A stretch of DNA of 64,000 nt from DYRB01 sp963845265 (GCA_963845265.1 CAWJRN010000010.1:186001-250000), one strand, 5' to 3'; numbered from the stretch's first letter, positions 11,203-20,533 are shown. A program made the numbers and translations. The notes: generated from the sequence alone by a model not told the origin.

Positions 11203-11754
11203 TCAATAGGCGTCAGGCGGCGGCGGTGGCGGGCGTCCGGAAGGTGGTGGCGGGCGATAGCGCGAGGGCACAGGAGCGCTCGGGCTATCCACCCAGGTCG
11301 GCGACGGCGCCTGGGCCAACCGGCCATGCACCGGGACTCGATTGCCCTTGGCGTACATACATTGGACATAGGCGTTGTCGTAGCGACGCTGGACACTGTA
11401 ACCGGCGTCCGCCCCCAGTCCAACGCCAGCGAGTGTACCAAAGCCCAGGCCGGTGGCAGCCCCAACCCCGGCGCCCTGACTTCCGTTGGCAGCGGCACCA
11501 ATGGCCACCCCCAAGGTGGTCCCAACGGCCGCGCTGGTCACGGCCGTTTGTGTCGCAGCCCCCGCCGCGCTCGCGCCGCCGACCTGTTCGTAGGCATAAG
11601 CACGACAACTGCTGTCATCCACCCGGAACTGGTCGAAGTCGCGACCCGTCCCTGGCAAAACCAGGACGCCCGGACCCTCCAATGGTGTGGTGCAGCCAAC
11701 CAGGGTCAGGGGCAGCAGTATCCACAGGGGAACGGCCATCCGACGGCTCGACAT
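11203..11754 (-). CDS. Outer-membrane-type glycine-zipper lipoprotein
   Basis: 183 residues from the ATG at 11754, which has GGAG nine bases upstream; a longer frame to 12015 overlaps the next gene and is rejected. The lipobox LVGC sits near residue 20 after a hydrophobic core (WILLPLTL). The middle is a glycine zipper (GVAIGAAANGSQGAGVGAATG, then LGFGTLAGVGLGADAGYS). Next comes YDNAYVQCMYAKGNRVP, typical of the YMGG/glycine-zipper lipoproteins, and a polyproline tail. It lies 20 bases downstream of another exported-protein gene on the same strand. Role unknown, presumably envelope. Confidence 0.8.
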   Translation of the reverse strand: MSSRRMAVPLWILLPLTLVGCTTPLEGPGVLVLPGTGRDFDQFRVDDSSCRAYAYEQVGGASAAGAATQTAVTSAAVGTTLGVAIGAAANGSQGAGVGAATGLGFGTLAGVGLGADAGYSVQRRYDNAYVQCMYAKGNRVPVHGRLAQAPSPTWVDSPSAPVPSRYRPPPPSGRPPPPPPDAY

Positions 11755-11773
11755 GGGTGAGACTCCATTCAGC

Positions 11774-12238
11774 TCAATCGCTCGGGCTGGGGGCAACCTT
11801 TTCCCAGCCCCCCGGGCACTTCTTAACGTACGGGTAGTACCCCTCGGGCTTGCTGCAATAATGCCACCAGCCCTCGCCGCCAGCGCCTCCCCCGGCGGCG
11901 TCCGTGGCAACGGACCCCCGTTCGACATACACGGGCGGACTGGTCTCCACCACCACCGCGGATGGAACCGCCACATAGGGACCCCCTCGCCAATAGGGCC
12001 AAGCCCCGACGCCATAGTAGGGCCAAACCGGCGGGACCCCGATCACCACGCCCACAGAACCGCCGTGCCAATGCCGACCATAGCCATGGCCATGGCCATG
12101 GCCAGCCCAGGCTTCCGGCGAGGCGAGGGCGAACAGGCTCAACCCTGCAAGCCCAGCCACTCGGGCGAGGCCTAGCGCCGACCGGAAGTCGCCGCGACCC
12201 ACGCTACCGCTGCAGATCGTCCTGAGGCGATGCCCCAT
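11774..12238 (-). CDS. Exported His/Gly-rich protein with C-terminal YYPYVKKCPGGW motif
   Basis: 154 residues. N-terminal signal sequence ending near residue 45 (GLSLFALASPEAWA), then HGHGHGYGRHWHGG, which could bind metal, several aromatic repeats (WPYYGVGAWPYWRGG), and a conserved-looking end WWHYCSKPEGYYPYVKKCPG. The last part, with two cysteines, recurs in many small exported proteobacterial proteins of unknown function. Upstream of, and probably co-transcribed with, the lipoprotein gene at 11203-11754. Confidence 0.75.
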   Translation of the reverse strand: MGHRLRTICSGSVGRGDFRSALGLARVAGLAGLSLFALASPEAWAGHGHGHGYGRHWHGGSVGVVIGVPPVWPYYGVGAWPYWRGGPYVAVPSAVVVETSPPVYVERGSVATDAAGGGAGGEGWWHYCSKPEGYYPYVKKCPGGWEKVAPSPSD

Positions 12239-12296
12239 ACCGAACCTCCTTAATCGACAGAGCTAGCACCGTCGCGCGCGATTCCTCCGAACAACG

Positions 12297-12325
12297 GTAG
12301 GGTGGATCAGCGAAGCGCATCCACC
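12297..12325. repeat. Dispersed GTAGGGTGGAT hairpin
   Basis: GGTGGAT and ATCCACC arms around CAGCGAAGCGC. Common intergenic repeat type in gammaproteobacteria; lies between the exported-protein gene and the tlpA-like gene. Confidence 0.65.
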
Positions 12326-12376
12326 GAAGGCAATTGGTCCAACCCCTGACCTCGGAGTGTCCCAGAACGTGCCGGC

Positions 12377-12910
12377 TTAGTTCTTCAGCCCACGGACCAA
12401 ATCCAACAGCGCCTGATTGTCCCACTCCCGCTCACCGGTGGCGACGTAGGCGAGTCGTCCCTGGGCATCCACGACAAAGGTGGTGGGTAGGCCGCGCACC
12501 GGATACCCGGTTACCACATTGGAGGCCTCATCCATGGGCAGTGGAAACGTAATCTGCGTCGTCTCAGCAAACCGGGCGACGGTCTCCCCGTCCTCACCCA
12601 CATTGATGGCGATGAGCCCGATCCCCTCGCCGGACAGGATCTCGTGGGCACGCTGCATGGAGGGCATCTCTTCCCGACAGGGCGGGCACCAGGTCGCCCA
12701 GAAGTTGATGATCAGCGGCTTACCCTGGAAATCCGCCAGGCGCACGGGGTTGCCGTCGGGGTCCTTGAGATCGAAGTCCGGGGCCGGCGGGCGCTCAGGG
12801 ACCGGGGTCAAGGTTTGCGGGTCCTTGGCCACCACCGGGCCACCGGCAACGATCAGGGCAACGATGCCCGCCAGGGCGAGGACGCCCAACACACTGAGGG
12901 AAAACTTCAT
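12377..12910 (-). CDS. TlpA/ResA-like membrane-anchored thioredoxin
   Basis: 177 residues from ATG at 12910. Residues 1-27 form a signal anchor (LSVLGVLALAGIVALIVAGG). The thioredoxin-like fold follows: APDFDLKDPDGNPVRLADFQGK, then the redox motif FWATWCPPCREEMP, cis-proline region GLPTTFVVD. The WCPPC motif marks periplasmic thiol-disulfide oxidoreductases used in cytochrome c maturation or similar reduction. The frame is open upstream to 13135 but those residues are proline/arginine rich and not family-like. Divergent from the YihY gene. Confidence 0.9.
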   Translation of the reverse strand: MKFSLSVLGVLALAGIVALIVAGGPVVAKDPQTLTPVPERPPAPDFDLKDPDGNPVRLADFQGKPLIINFWATWCPPCREEMPSMQRAHEILSGEGIGLIAINVGEDGETVARFAETTQITFPLPMDEASNVVTGYPVRGLPTTFVVDAQGRLAYVATGEREWDNQALLDLVRGLKN

Positions 12911-13170
12911 TCGGTATGCGACTCCGCTAAGGCAGGACGGACGTTTGACGATAGGTGCTCGTGGCCCCGGGATCAATCGACGCAACCGGGCGAGGCGGGA
13001 CCGAGGCGCTGGAAAGGGGGGCAACATACCACCGGCCGGGGCGCCAAAAAAGGCCACCAGGCCCCCGGCAACCAACCCCGCGCCCAGCCCCCGGCGCCCC
13101 GCCACGCCGATCTCGGTATACTCAGACCGAGCCACCGCGCCACACCTCCGGCGCCAAGCGGCAGGAGACT

Positions 13171-14559
13171 ATGCAAAGCCTCGAACATCTGAGTACCCGG
13201 CTCGACCGACTGCTCTGGGACACGGACCCGGCCGCGCTGCCGGTCTGGCAGGGCCAGTTGGTTTTCACCGCTCGCATCGTCTTCGCCATCTCCCGCGACC
13301 TCACCCAGGGCTATCTGAACCTCCAGGCCATGAGCCTGGTCTACACCACACTGCTGTCACTCGTGCCGCTGCTGGCGGTGAGCTTCTCGGTGCTCAAGGG
13401 CTTCGGGGTTCACAACGAGGTCGAACCCTTCCTGCTCAACGCCTTGGCGCCCCTGGGCGACCGAGGCCAGGAGATCACGACCGCGATCATCGGGTTCGTG
13501 GACAAAATGAAGGTCGGGGTTTTGGGCTCCGTGGGTATGGTGGTACTGCTTTATACGGTGATCTCCCTGATCCAGAAGATCGAACAGGTCTTCAACTATA
13601 CCTGGCGGGTCGACCGCGCCCGCCCCTTCGCCAACCGTTTCAGCCAGTACCTCAGCGTCCTGCTGATCGGCCCGGTCCTGCTCTTCTCCGCCCTGGCGGT
13701 AACGGCCTCCATCAGCCACCACGCCTATGTACAGAGCGTCATGGCCATCGAGCCCCTGGGTCGGCTTGTCGACCTGGCGAGCCGTCTCGCCCCCTATGTG
13801 TTGATCTCTTTGGCATTCGCCTTCGTCTACGTCTTCGTCCCCAACACCAGAGTGCACCTCAGGTCCGCCCTGATCGGCGCCCTGGTGGGCGGGGCCCTGT
13901 GGCAGGGGGTCGGCTGGCTGTTCGCCAAGTTCATCGTCCAGTCCACTCAGTACGCGGCCATCTATTCCAGCCTGGCGATCCTGATCCTGTTCATGATCTG
14001 GATCTATCTTGCCTGGCTGATCCTGCTCATCGGCGCCAGCGTCGCCTTCTACCACCAACACCCCGAGTTCCTCGCCAGCCCGACCCATGAACTGACCCTG
14101 AGCAACCGCATGAAGGAGCGACTGGTGCTGTTGGCGACAGGCACGATCGCCCGAGCCTACTATGCCGGGGACAAGCCCTGGTGCACGGAGACCCTATCCA
14201 AGGCCCTGCACTGCCCGGGCACGACCCTGGAACGGGTGCTGACCGTATTGGAGCGCGGTGGTTTTCTGCTGCGCACCGGAGACGACCCGCCGCGCTTCGT
14301 CCCCGCCCAGGCCCCGGAGGCGGTCACGCTCAAGGCCCTGCTGGACCTGGTGCGTTGCAGCGGGGAGAGCGGGCGCAGCTGCCGCGACCTCCGGCCGCCG
14401 CCGGCCATCGGCAAGATCGAGAGCATCATCGACGGCGCATTGGGTCAGGCCCTGAACGGACGCACCCTGCGCGACCTGGCGGAAGCCCTGGGCCCAGGGA
14501 CCGCTCTTGAACCGTCACCTACCCCAGACGGGTCAGAAACATCGCATCCCCGTAGCTAA
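13171..14559 (+). CDS. YihY/BrkB family inner-membrane protein with C-terminal winged-helix-like region
   Basis: 462 residues from ATG 13171, with GGAG six bases before it. About six membrane helices between residues 30 and 300 (for example LVYTTLLSLVPLLAVSFSVL and SSLAILILFMIWIYLAWLIL), including the family segment YASIYSSLA-like YAAIYSSLA. Residues after about 310 are soluble and look like a winged-helix domain (ETLSKALHCPGTTLERVLTVL). YihY proteins were once called ribonuclease BN in error; their function is unsettled. The 3' end overlaps queA, read from the other strand, by 41 bases. Confidence 0.88.
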   Translation: MQSLEHLSTRLDRLLWDTDPAALPVWQGQLVFTARIVFAISRDLTQGYLNLQAMSLVYTTLLSLVPLLAVSFSVLKGFGVHNEVEPFLLNALAPLGDRGQEITTAIIGFVDKMKVGVLGSVGMVVLLYTVISLIQKIEQVFNYTWRVDRARPFANRFSQYLSVLLIGPVLLFSALAVTASISHHAYVQSVMAIEPLGRLVDLASRLAPYVLISLAFAFVYVFVPNTRVHLRSALIGALVGGALWQGVGWLFAKFIVQSTQYAAIYSSLAILILFMIWIYLAWLILLIGASVAFYHQHPEFLASPTHELTLSNRMKERLVLLATGTIARAYYAGDKPWCTETLSKALHCPGTTLERVLTVLERGGFLLRTGDDPPRFVPAQAPEAVTLKALLDLVRCSGESGRSCRDLRPPPAIGKIESIIDGALGQALNGRTLRDLAEALGPGTALEPSPTPDGSETSHPRS

Positions 14560-15550
14560 AGAACCGATACCCCTGGGCCACCGCATGTCCATAGGCGGCC
14601 ATCACCCGGGGGTAGCCGGCGAAGGCGCAGACCAGCATCAACAGGGTCGATTCGGGCAGGTGAAAGTTGGTCACCATGGCGTCCACCACCTGGTAACGGT
14701 AGCCCGGGCGGATGAACAACCGGCTATCGCCGCGGAAGGGGCGCAAGACACCGCCCCCCTGCCCCGCCGCCGTCTCCAGGCTGCGCACGCTGGTGGTCCC
14801 CACCGCCACCACCCGACCGCCCGCGGCGCGGGTATCGGCCACTTGGTCGCAGAGGGCCTCGTCCACCTCCAGATACTCTGCATGCATCTCATGCCGATCC
14901 AGGTCGTCGACCCGCACCGGCTGGAAGGTCCCGGCCCCGACGTGCAGCGTCAGCTCCGCGGTCTGCACCCCGAGCCCCCGGAGGCGATCCAACATGGGCC
15001 CATCGAAATGCAACCCGGCGGTAGGCGCGGCCACCGCCCCTTCGCGGCTGGCGAACACGGTCTGATAGCGCTCCAGGTCGGCGGTCTCGTCCGGGCGGAC
15101 GATATAGGGCGGCAGGGGGACATGGCCATGGCGCTGCATCAGGTCCGCAAAATCTGTGTCAAGGGCGCGCAGGCGGAACATATCGCCCTCCCGCCCCTCC
15201 ACCACGAGCGTCTCGCCGCCCGGCAACAGGATAGGTCCTCCGGGCTTGGGGGCCTTGCTCGCCCGGACCTGAGCCAAGGCCAGGTCCGGTTCAAGCAGGC
15301 GCTCCACCAGGATCTCCACCCGACCGCCGCTCGCCTTCTGCGCGAACAATCGCGCCTTCATCACCCGGGTGTTATTGAAGACCAGCAGGTCGCCGGGCCG
15401 CAGCAGGCTGGGCAGCTCACCGAAGGCGAGGTCGCGCAGCTCCCCGCTCGGCCCGTCCAAGGCCAGGAGCCGGCTGTCCCCGCGCCCAGGCAAGGGGTGC
15501 TGGGCGATCTGCTCGGGGGGAAGGTCGAAGCGAAAGTCGGAGCGTTGCAT
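14519..15550 (-). CDS. queA: S-adenosylmethionine:tRNA ribosyltransferase-isomerase QueA
   Basis: 343 residues, usual for QueA. It adds the epoxycyclopentane ring to preQ1 in tRNA during queuosine synthesis. Family landmarks are intact: MQRSDFRFDLPPEQIAQHPL start, LVFNNTRVMKARL, the HVGAGTFQPV loop, MHAEY, GTTSVRSLE and TNFHLPESTLLMLV. No other queuosine gene is adjacent. Convergent with the YihY gene. Confidence 0.97.
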   Translation of the reverse strand: MQRSDFRFDLPPEQIAQHPLPGRGDSRLLALDGPSGELRDLAFGELPSLLRPGDLLVFNNTRVMKARLFAQKASGGRVEILVERLLEPDLALAQVRASKAPKPGGPILLPGGETLVVEGREGDMFRLRALDTDFADLMQRHGHVPLPPYIVRPDETADLERYQTVFASREGAVAAPTAGLHFDGPMLDRLRGLGVQTAELTLHVGAGTFQPVRVDDLDRHEMHAEYLEVDEALCDQVADTRAAGGRVVAVGTTSVRSLETAAGQGGGVLRPFRGDSRLFIRPGYRYQVVDAMVTNFHLPESTLLMLVCAFAGYPRVMAAYGHAVAQGYRFFSYGDAMFLTRLG

Positions 15551-15826
15551 GGGGAGGCGATCATCCTAGAAGCGGCAGTTGAACGGCCCCCAGGATGCGT
15601 CCCACGTGGTGTCTGGCAAGGCGCAAGGAGGCGCAATAGTGGATCTATTGCAACGAGTTGCAACACGGCCAGGCGCCGCGCGGGGCGTGCCCTGGGGGTC
15701 GTAGCGACGTCACCCGATGGATGGAACCCCAGAAGACCAAAATGCTTCGTGCGCGCCGATGGTTGAAGATCGCAAGAAGCGGTCAACTGCCGTTTCTAGG
15801 ATCATACCACCAGCGCACGCGTCCCC
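15551..15826. repeat. Non-coding region with a dispersed hairpin
   Basis: No gene is seen. A hairpin with arms GCAATAG and CTATTGC (15633-15651) lies inside a GGCGCAAGGAGGCGCAATAG context that looks like a dispersed intergenic repeat. The right part leads into the tRNA promoter. Confidence 0.45.
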
Positions 15827-15856
15827 TTGTTGCGTCCCGTACACCTGGGTTATACT
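15827..15856 (+). promoter_or_regulatory. Probable sigma70 promoter of tRNA-Leu
   Basis: TTGTTG at 15827-15832 and TATACT at 15851-15856 with an 18-base spacer, 12 bases before the mature tRNA 5' end. Confidence 0.6.
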
Positions 15857-15868
15857 GGTAGGCCTTCT

Positions 15869-15955
15869 GCCGGGGTGGCGAAACTGGTAGACGCATCAGA
15901 CTCAAAATCTGACGGTGGCAACACCGTGCCGGTTCGACTCCGGCCCTCGGTACCA
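15869..15955 (+). tRNA. tRNA-Leu(CAA)
   Basis: 87 nt with encoded CCA. Acceptor stem GCCGGGG pairs with CCTCGGT (two wobble pairs); the anticodon stem-loop TCAGA-CTCAAAA-TCTGA gives anticodon CAA; a long variable arm (GGTGGCAACACC) marks a class II tRNA; T-arm GCCGG-TTCGACT-CCGGC. The truncated integrase downstream suggests this gene is or was an integration site. Confidence 0.97.
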
Positions 15956-15963
15956 ACAGAAGC

Positions 15964-15996
15964 AAGGGGTTAGGTAGCAATGCCTAGCCCCTTTTT
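15964..15996 (+). terminator. Rho-independent terminator of tRNA-Leu
   Basis: GGGGTTAGG stem with CCTAGCCCC, loop TAGCAATG, then TTTTT. Confidence 0.85.
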
Positions 15997-16209
15997 GTTG
16001 CCCGCAATTCCTGTGGGACACTCATGGGACACTTGCGGAAAAAAAGCACGCTACAATTACGCCCTGCACCCGCCAAAACGAAACAGGCCCCGAATCGGCT
16101 GGAACCGAGTCGAGGCCCTGACCTTCACCCAACCTGTTCGAGAGGTTCGGCAATGGCTACCGCGAATCGTAGCACGCCCGGAAACCCCCTCACCCCGGAG
16201 GGCTGACCC

Positions 16210-17100
16210 GTGGCCACAATCACCAAGCGCACCGACAGCGACGGCAAGACCCACCAACAAGCCAAGGTCAGGTTAAGGGGCCACCCAACCCAGTCCGCCA
16301 CGTTCGACCGGCTGACCGATGCCCGCAAGTGGGCACAGGCCACAGAAGCGGCGATCCGCGAGGGGCGGCACTTCAAGACCACCGAAGCCAAGCGGCACAC
16401 CCTGACCGACCTGGTAGACCGCTACACCCGTGACGTACTGCCCACCAAGGGCGCGCAGAGCAAGACCCAAGGCGCACAACTGGCATGGTGGAAAGGGGAG
16501 CTTGGCCCCTACACCCTGGCCGACGTGACCCCTGCCATGATCGCAGAGGCCCGAGACAAGCTCGCCAAGTCCACCACGTTCCTAGGCGGCACCATGAGCC
16601 CGTCCACCGTGGTCCGGTACCTGGCGGCCCTGTCCCATGCATTCACCATCGCCGTGAAGGAATGGGGATGGGTAGAGGACAACCCCTGCCGCAAGGTCAC
16701 CAAGCCCAAGGAGCCCCGCGGGCGGGTGCGCTTCCTGTCCGACGATGAGCGCGAGCGGCTGTTGTCTGCCTGCCGGCAGTCTCCCTGCTCCTGGCTCTAC
16801 CCAATCGTTGCCCTGGCCCTGTCCACCGGCATGAGATCCGCGGAGATCATGGACCTGACCTGGGACCGTGTAGACCTGAAGGCCGGGCGCATCCTGTTGG
16901 AGCAGACCAAGAACGGCGAGCGGCGCGTGGTCCCGCTCGTGGGCCATGCAGCGGAGCTGCTGCGCGACCATGCCAAAGTCCGGCGACTCGATACCAACCT
17001 GCTGTGGGCATCCACCCGCAAGCCGTCTGCCCCTATCGACCTGCGGCCCACTTTTATCGCGACCGGAAACGAGGGAGCTAAACTCTGGCGCGTTCGTTGA
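16210..17100 (+). pseudogene. Tyrosine recombinase/integrase, C-terminally truncated
   Basis: 296-residue frame. The N-terminal arm-binding segment (MATITKRTDSDGKTHQQAKV), the core-binding domain, and the first catalytic Arg (ALSTGMRSAEIMDLTW, about residue 215) with the following Lys region (LLEQTKNGERRVVPL) are present. The sequence leaves the family after KPSAPIDLRP (about 17050): the HxLRH box, second His and nucleophilic Tyr are absent. It cannot be active. It lies 250 bp from tRNA-Leu, and TGGGACACT is repeated at 16014-16033 in the intervening region, as often seen near island attachment sites. Remnant of a genomic island integrase. Confidence 0.88.
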
Positions 17101-17165
17101 TGAGATCGAACTTCAGATGTGCTAAAATAGCAAAAAGTCAATCACTGGGAGCGATAGCGAGCGCC

Positions 17166-18425
17166 ATGAAGAGTTCTATACGGTCAGCTTTACTCAGTTT
17201 AGGCATTTTTTTACCGTTTGTGAGCCTTGTTGGCCCGCGCGACGCCAGCGCGGCTTCGGCAAATGTTTGTGAAACGGTCATGGAAATCAACGCGGACGAG
17301 GCGCGAGAGGTGATCGGTGATTTTGAAATCACTGTCGATCCAGAAGATCCGAATTCGAATCTCATTCTTACGGCGAACATTCGGGAGGACCAGATATACG
17401 GTACCCCCGTGGGGGTGATGCGGTTGGACGGCGTCACCGGCCTATTGAAAGGGCGGCCCAGAATTATTGCGGTGAATTATTTCGGTGAAAAGCGCATAAA
17501 CGGTCCCGAATTTCTCTATCATCCCGATCACGGTTTAGGCATCTCATACTACGGGCCTGACGGAGTACATGGTGCATGGAGAAGACCCGGTGATAAGTGG
17601 GCAGCGTTTGATTACGATTTATTTGGGGCCCAGTTTCCTAAAAAGAATCCACCAGCGTTGCCGGGAACGCGACCAGATTCCTACCCAACTGGATCGCCTG
17701 CGTATGGGGTAACGACACGTATTGAATTCAGCTCCGGTTGCTATGGAGGATGCGCCGGAAACCTTACCGATCAAACTTTTACTGAATTTGGACTGGCCTT
17801 AGTCGATTTAGGAGTTGCTGGCAAAACACGGACAATGCATCCGGTGCTGGATGGTTACGTAATTGCTTATGGGTGCAACTATCCCGTAACAAGCGAAAGT
17901 CAATGCGCGCTGCTCGAAGTTAAGGTTGATGGTGTTGGTGGCCTGCAGGCTGATACGCTCTTTCAGCTAACGCCGGGCACTCCAATAGGAGAGCGCAGCA
18001 CAATGAAAGGAATGCAGTTAAGATCCGTTGTACATCCAGCAACACAGGATCTTTACGTTGTTCTGCTACGAAGTAACGACGGCCTAGAAATATGGAAATC
18101 CAGCGGCAATCACGCTCCACTTACGTTGGCTGCGGCATTCAGCGAACTTCCGGATGACATCTCTCATCTTCGGGTGGTTGAAGGTGACAACGATCTTTTT
18201 ATTCAATATGTTATCAGGAACAAGACCCCTGAAGGTGGTACTTACGTGACCAGAGTCGATGAAAGTGGAGAGATATCGTATCCTGAGAAAATATCGGATA
18301 AACACAAGGGAACAGAATTGGTGTATCTTCCTGCGGCGAAACGCTTAGCGTTTTACTACGATGAGGAAACGAGCGATTCAGGGAATAGTAGTGCTCTCTA
18401 CAGATGTTGGGTGAACCGCAACTAA
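17166..18425 (+). CDS. Secreted protein of unknown function, low GC
   Basis: 419 residues from ATG 17166; this start gives a clean signal peptide (SIRSALLSLGIFLPFVSLVG, cleavage near DASA-A). An upstream in-frame start at 17097 adds 23 residues before it. The mature protein has repeated beta-like segments resembling a propeller (for example LGISYYGPDGVHGAW, TMHPVLDGYVIAYG, HLRVVEGDNDLFIQYV) and a cysteine-rich turn SSGCYGGCAGN. I recognise no family. Base composition is clearly more AT-rich than the core genes, and it abuts the broken integrase, so it is probably island cargo. Confidence 0.7.
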   Translation: MKSSIRSALLSLGIFLPFVSLVGPRDASAASANVCETVMEINADEAREVIGDFEITVDPEDPNSNLILTANIREDQIYGTPVGVMRLDGVTGLLKGRPRIIAVNYFGEKRINGPEFLYHPDHGLGISYYGPDGVHGAWRRPGDKWAAFDYDLFGAQFPKKNPPALPGTRPDSYPTGSPAYGVTTRIEFSSGCYGGCAGNLTDQTFTEFGLALVDLGVAGKTRTMHPVLDGYVIAYGCNYPVTSESQCALLEVKVDGVGGLQADTLFQLTPGTPIGERSTMKGMQLRSVVHPATQDLYVVLLRSNDGLEIWKSSGNHAPLTLAAAFSELPDDISHLRVVEGDNDLFIQYVIRNKTPEGGTYVTRVDESGEISYPEKISDKHKGTELVYLPAAKRLAFYYDEETSDSGNSSALYRCWVNRN

Positions 18426-18581
18426 CTCGTCGACCGTTAGAACAGAGGCTGCATTCGATCTTCTGCATTGGCGGAAATCTCTGACGAGGCTTTTTCTACT
18501 TATGCGGTCTGTAAGACGCAGTACCTTTGGAACAGGGGACACTGCGATTTAAGAGAGATTCTGGTCCATCTGGTTTGAATT
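18426..18581. other. No recognised feature
   Basis: Short intergenic stretch between the secreted-protein gene and the transposase remnant; no coding or clear signal seen. Confidence 0.4.
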
Positions 18582-18746
18582 TCACGCGGCGGACCTGTGG
18601 TGAAGCTCCCAACGCGATGCAATCGTCTCCTGTTTGATTATGGCTCTGCGGTCCAGGATTACCTTACCCCGATCGAAGTAGACGTCGGCTTGGGTAGGGT
18701 TGTCCAGACTCTCATGTTAGCGCTTGAGGTTATCGTAGTCGACGAA
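18582..18746 (-). pseudogene. Integrase-core transposase, C-terminal remnant
   Basis: Reading FVDYDNLKR-stop-HESLDNPTQADVYF and on to RAIIKQETIASRWELHHRSAA. The pattern N-x-R-x-HESL-x-N-x-T-x-x-x-VYF is typical of the end of DDE/rve transposases such as IS3-type. It has an internal stop and no upstream domain. Confidence 0.6.
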
Positions 18747-18816
18747 CTGCGCTAGCCCTGCCCTTTACCCAAAAAAACCATCGGACATAGCGACTTATGC
18801 CGCGTACGCTCGCGGC

Positions 18817-19192
18817 ATGAACACACAAAACCTGATCAAACGCAGGATGGCGCGGCCGGAGTCCATTACGGTAATCCGCCAGATCCTTGAAACGTCCGAC
18901 AGTCTGTCGCGCTCTGCCATTGCGCAGCGGGTGTGCGAACACCTGGAGCTGGTCAATGCGCGGGGGAAACCACAGCGCGGTGAGGCTCGAGGCGATCCTC
19001 GTGCCGCATCGTCGCCGTACCATCGCGCGCATGCGGGCGCAGCAGACGGTGTTGTGCATCCAGGATGGCACGGATCTGAACTACTCCAGCCTGGCCCAGT
19101 GTGAAGGGTTGGGCGTGATCGACACCAACCAGACCGGAGCCAACAGCCGCGGATTACACCTGCATTCCACACTGGCCCCCTCTGTCAGGATA
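18817..19192 (+). pseudogene. IS4-family transposase with DUF4338-like N-terminus, degraded
   Basis: The first frame encodes an N-terminal DUF4338-like piece (SITVIRQILETSDSLSRSAI, then AQRVCEHLELVNARGKPQ). A second frame, starting about 18950, gives an IS4-type core (QTVLCIQDGTDLNYSSLA, then GVIDTNQTGANSRGLHLHST), where QDGTDLNY holds the first catalytic Asp. Frame break plus internal deletion joins them, and the sequence ends at 19192 where the IS3-family element begins. Confidence 0.7.
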
Positions 19193-19246
19193 ACTGTCGT
19201 CTCTCTTTTTAATCTTCATTACAGGGGGCTTATACCTGGTGGGACT

Positions 19247-19307
19247 GCCGGCTGTTGTCGTATGGAAGGGAGCCCGTAGGGCGACTGGACATACGACAAC
19301 AGCCGGC
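19247..19307. repeat. Perfect 18-bp inverted repeat
   Basis: GCCGGCTGTTGTCGTATG at 19247-19264 and its exact complement at 19290-19307, with a 25-base loop. Located between the IS3 left end and orfA; it would fold into a very stable hairpin that could insulate or attenuate transposase expression. Confidence 0.9.
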
Positions 19308-19344
19308 GCGCTGAAAATCAGCCCTCCCCGCCACTTTAAAAGAG

Positions 19345-19850
19345 ATGACAGTTATGAACATAAAAACACAATATACTGATGCTTTTCGGCAACAGGCACT
19401 GCAAAAGGTATATGCCCGTGGCTCTCGTAGCGTTAAATCGATTGCCGAAGAACTGAACCTTAACTACTGGACTTTGAAAAACTGGATGAGAGCAAAAAAG
19501 AACTCCATAAAGCAGAAGGATCCGACCGTTAAACGGCCCAACGATTGGATACCGGCTGAAAGGCTCAATGCATTGTTAACGACCCATTCGATGGATGAAC
19601 AGGCCCTGTCTGCTTATTGCCGTCACAACGGTATTTTTACCCATCATTTAAAACAATGGCGCGAAGATTTTGAATCAGGCACTTCGTCATCACCGGCTCA
19701 GGTTACTGAACTGCGTGACCTGAAATCGAGCCACAATAACCTGCAAAGTGAATTAAACCGAAAAGAGAAATCGCTCGCCGAAGCCGCTGCATTACTGGTA
19801 TTGCAAAAAAGTTCCAGGCGCTCTGGGAGGACAAGGAAGGACCTGATTAG
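19345..19850 (+). pseudogene. IS3-family OrfA (frame change in an A-run)
   Basis: The start TQYTDAFRQQALQKVYARGS, NYWTLKNWMRAKK helix-turn-helix, and EKSLAEAAALLVLQK near residue 150 match the OrfA of a common IS3 group. After LVLQK the family sequence KFQALWEDKEGPD-stop continues in the -1 frame at CAAAAAAG (19804-19811). This may be a programmed slip or a one-base loss. OrfA supplies DNA binding for the OrfAB transposase. Separated from orfB by later insertions. Confidence 0.75.
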
Positions 19851-20533
19851 CAAGGAGTCCCAGCTTGGCGCAGCCATGCTTGCCGACGCGGGCCGATTGC
19901 TAGCGCAGCCACCAGCAAACGTTGCGGCAGGGTATCGAGCCGGAAACGGCGGTTGAAGCGGTAGGCGATGGCGCCCAGGTACCGCGCGGCGTATTTGGCA
20001 GAGTCGAAGGCATGGTAAGCACCGCTGGTGCCTGTCTTGACATTGCCCAGGACAGTATTCACCCAGCGGAAATCGGGCAAGTCCTTGGGTTTACGGCCGC
20101 CTACGACGGTGGGAAAGTGTTGGCAGCTGGCCGCGGTGACACCGGCGAAACAGGCCAGCCCGTCGGAGACGACGGATGTGCCGGGGCTCAGATGAGCGCT
20201 GGCCCAGGCAGCAATCGCCTTGAGCGTAAATCCGGGGACCGGGGTCAACTTGGCGCGTACCGGATTGCCGTCTGGATCCAGCGACACCGCGGCCACGAAC
20301 GGCACCTTGTTCTCGGAGCCGCGCCCAGCCTTGCCACCGCTGAGCTCGCCACCGAGATAGGCATCGTCCACCTCAACCTTCCCAGAGAGGACGTAGTGAT
20401 CTTCACGCTCCACCATTGCTTGCATGCGTTTGTGGTGCACCAGCCAGGCAGTTGGGTAGCTGACCCCCAGGTAGCGCTTCAGAGCCAGCGCCGACAACCC
20501 GGTCTTGGCTTGGCTAACGACCATGTAGGTTCG
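19847..20533 (-). pseudogene. IS1595-family transposase, N-terminally truncated
   Basis: 225-residue frame starting inside the family sequence (SQAKTGLSALALKRYLGVSY). It includes the DDE-type residues of the ISXO2-like domain (KVEVDDAYLGGELSGGKAGR, SDGLACF, RWVNTVLGNVKT GTSGAYHA region) and ends GPRRQAWLRQAGTPC. The zinc-ribbon N-terminus is missing. It stops within the IS3 sequence, so both ends are damaged. Confidence 0.8.

Noticed and set aside
12911..13135. 75-residue N-terminal extension of the TlpA-like protein
   Set aside because: It is arginine/proline rich and precedes a normal signal anchor; the internal ATG at 12910 fits the family.
18817..19192. DUF4338 sequence as a Druantia (DruA) defence gene
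   Set aside because: It is followed by an IS4-type catalytic segment (QDGTDLNY) in a degraded frame, so it is a transposase remnant, not a defence protein; no other Druantia genes are near.
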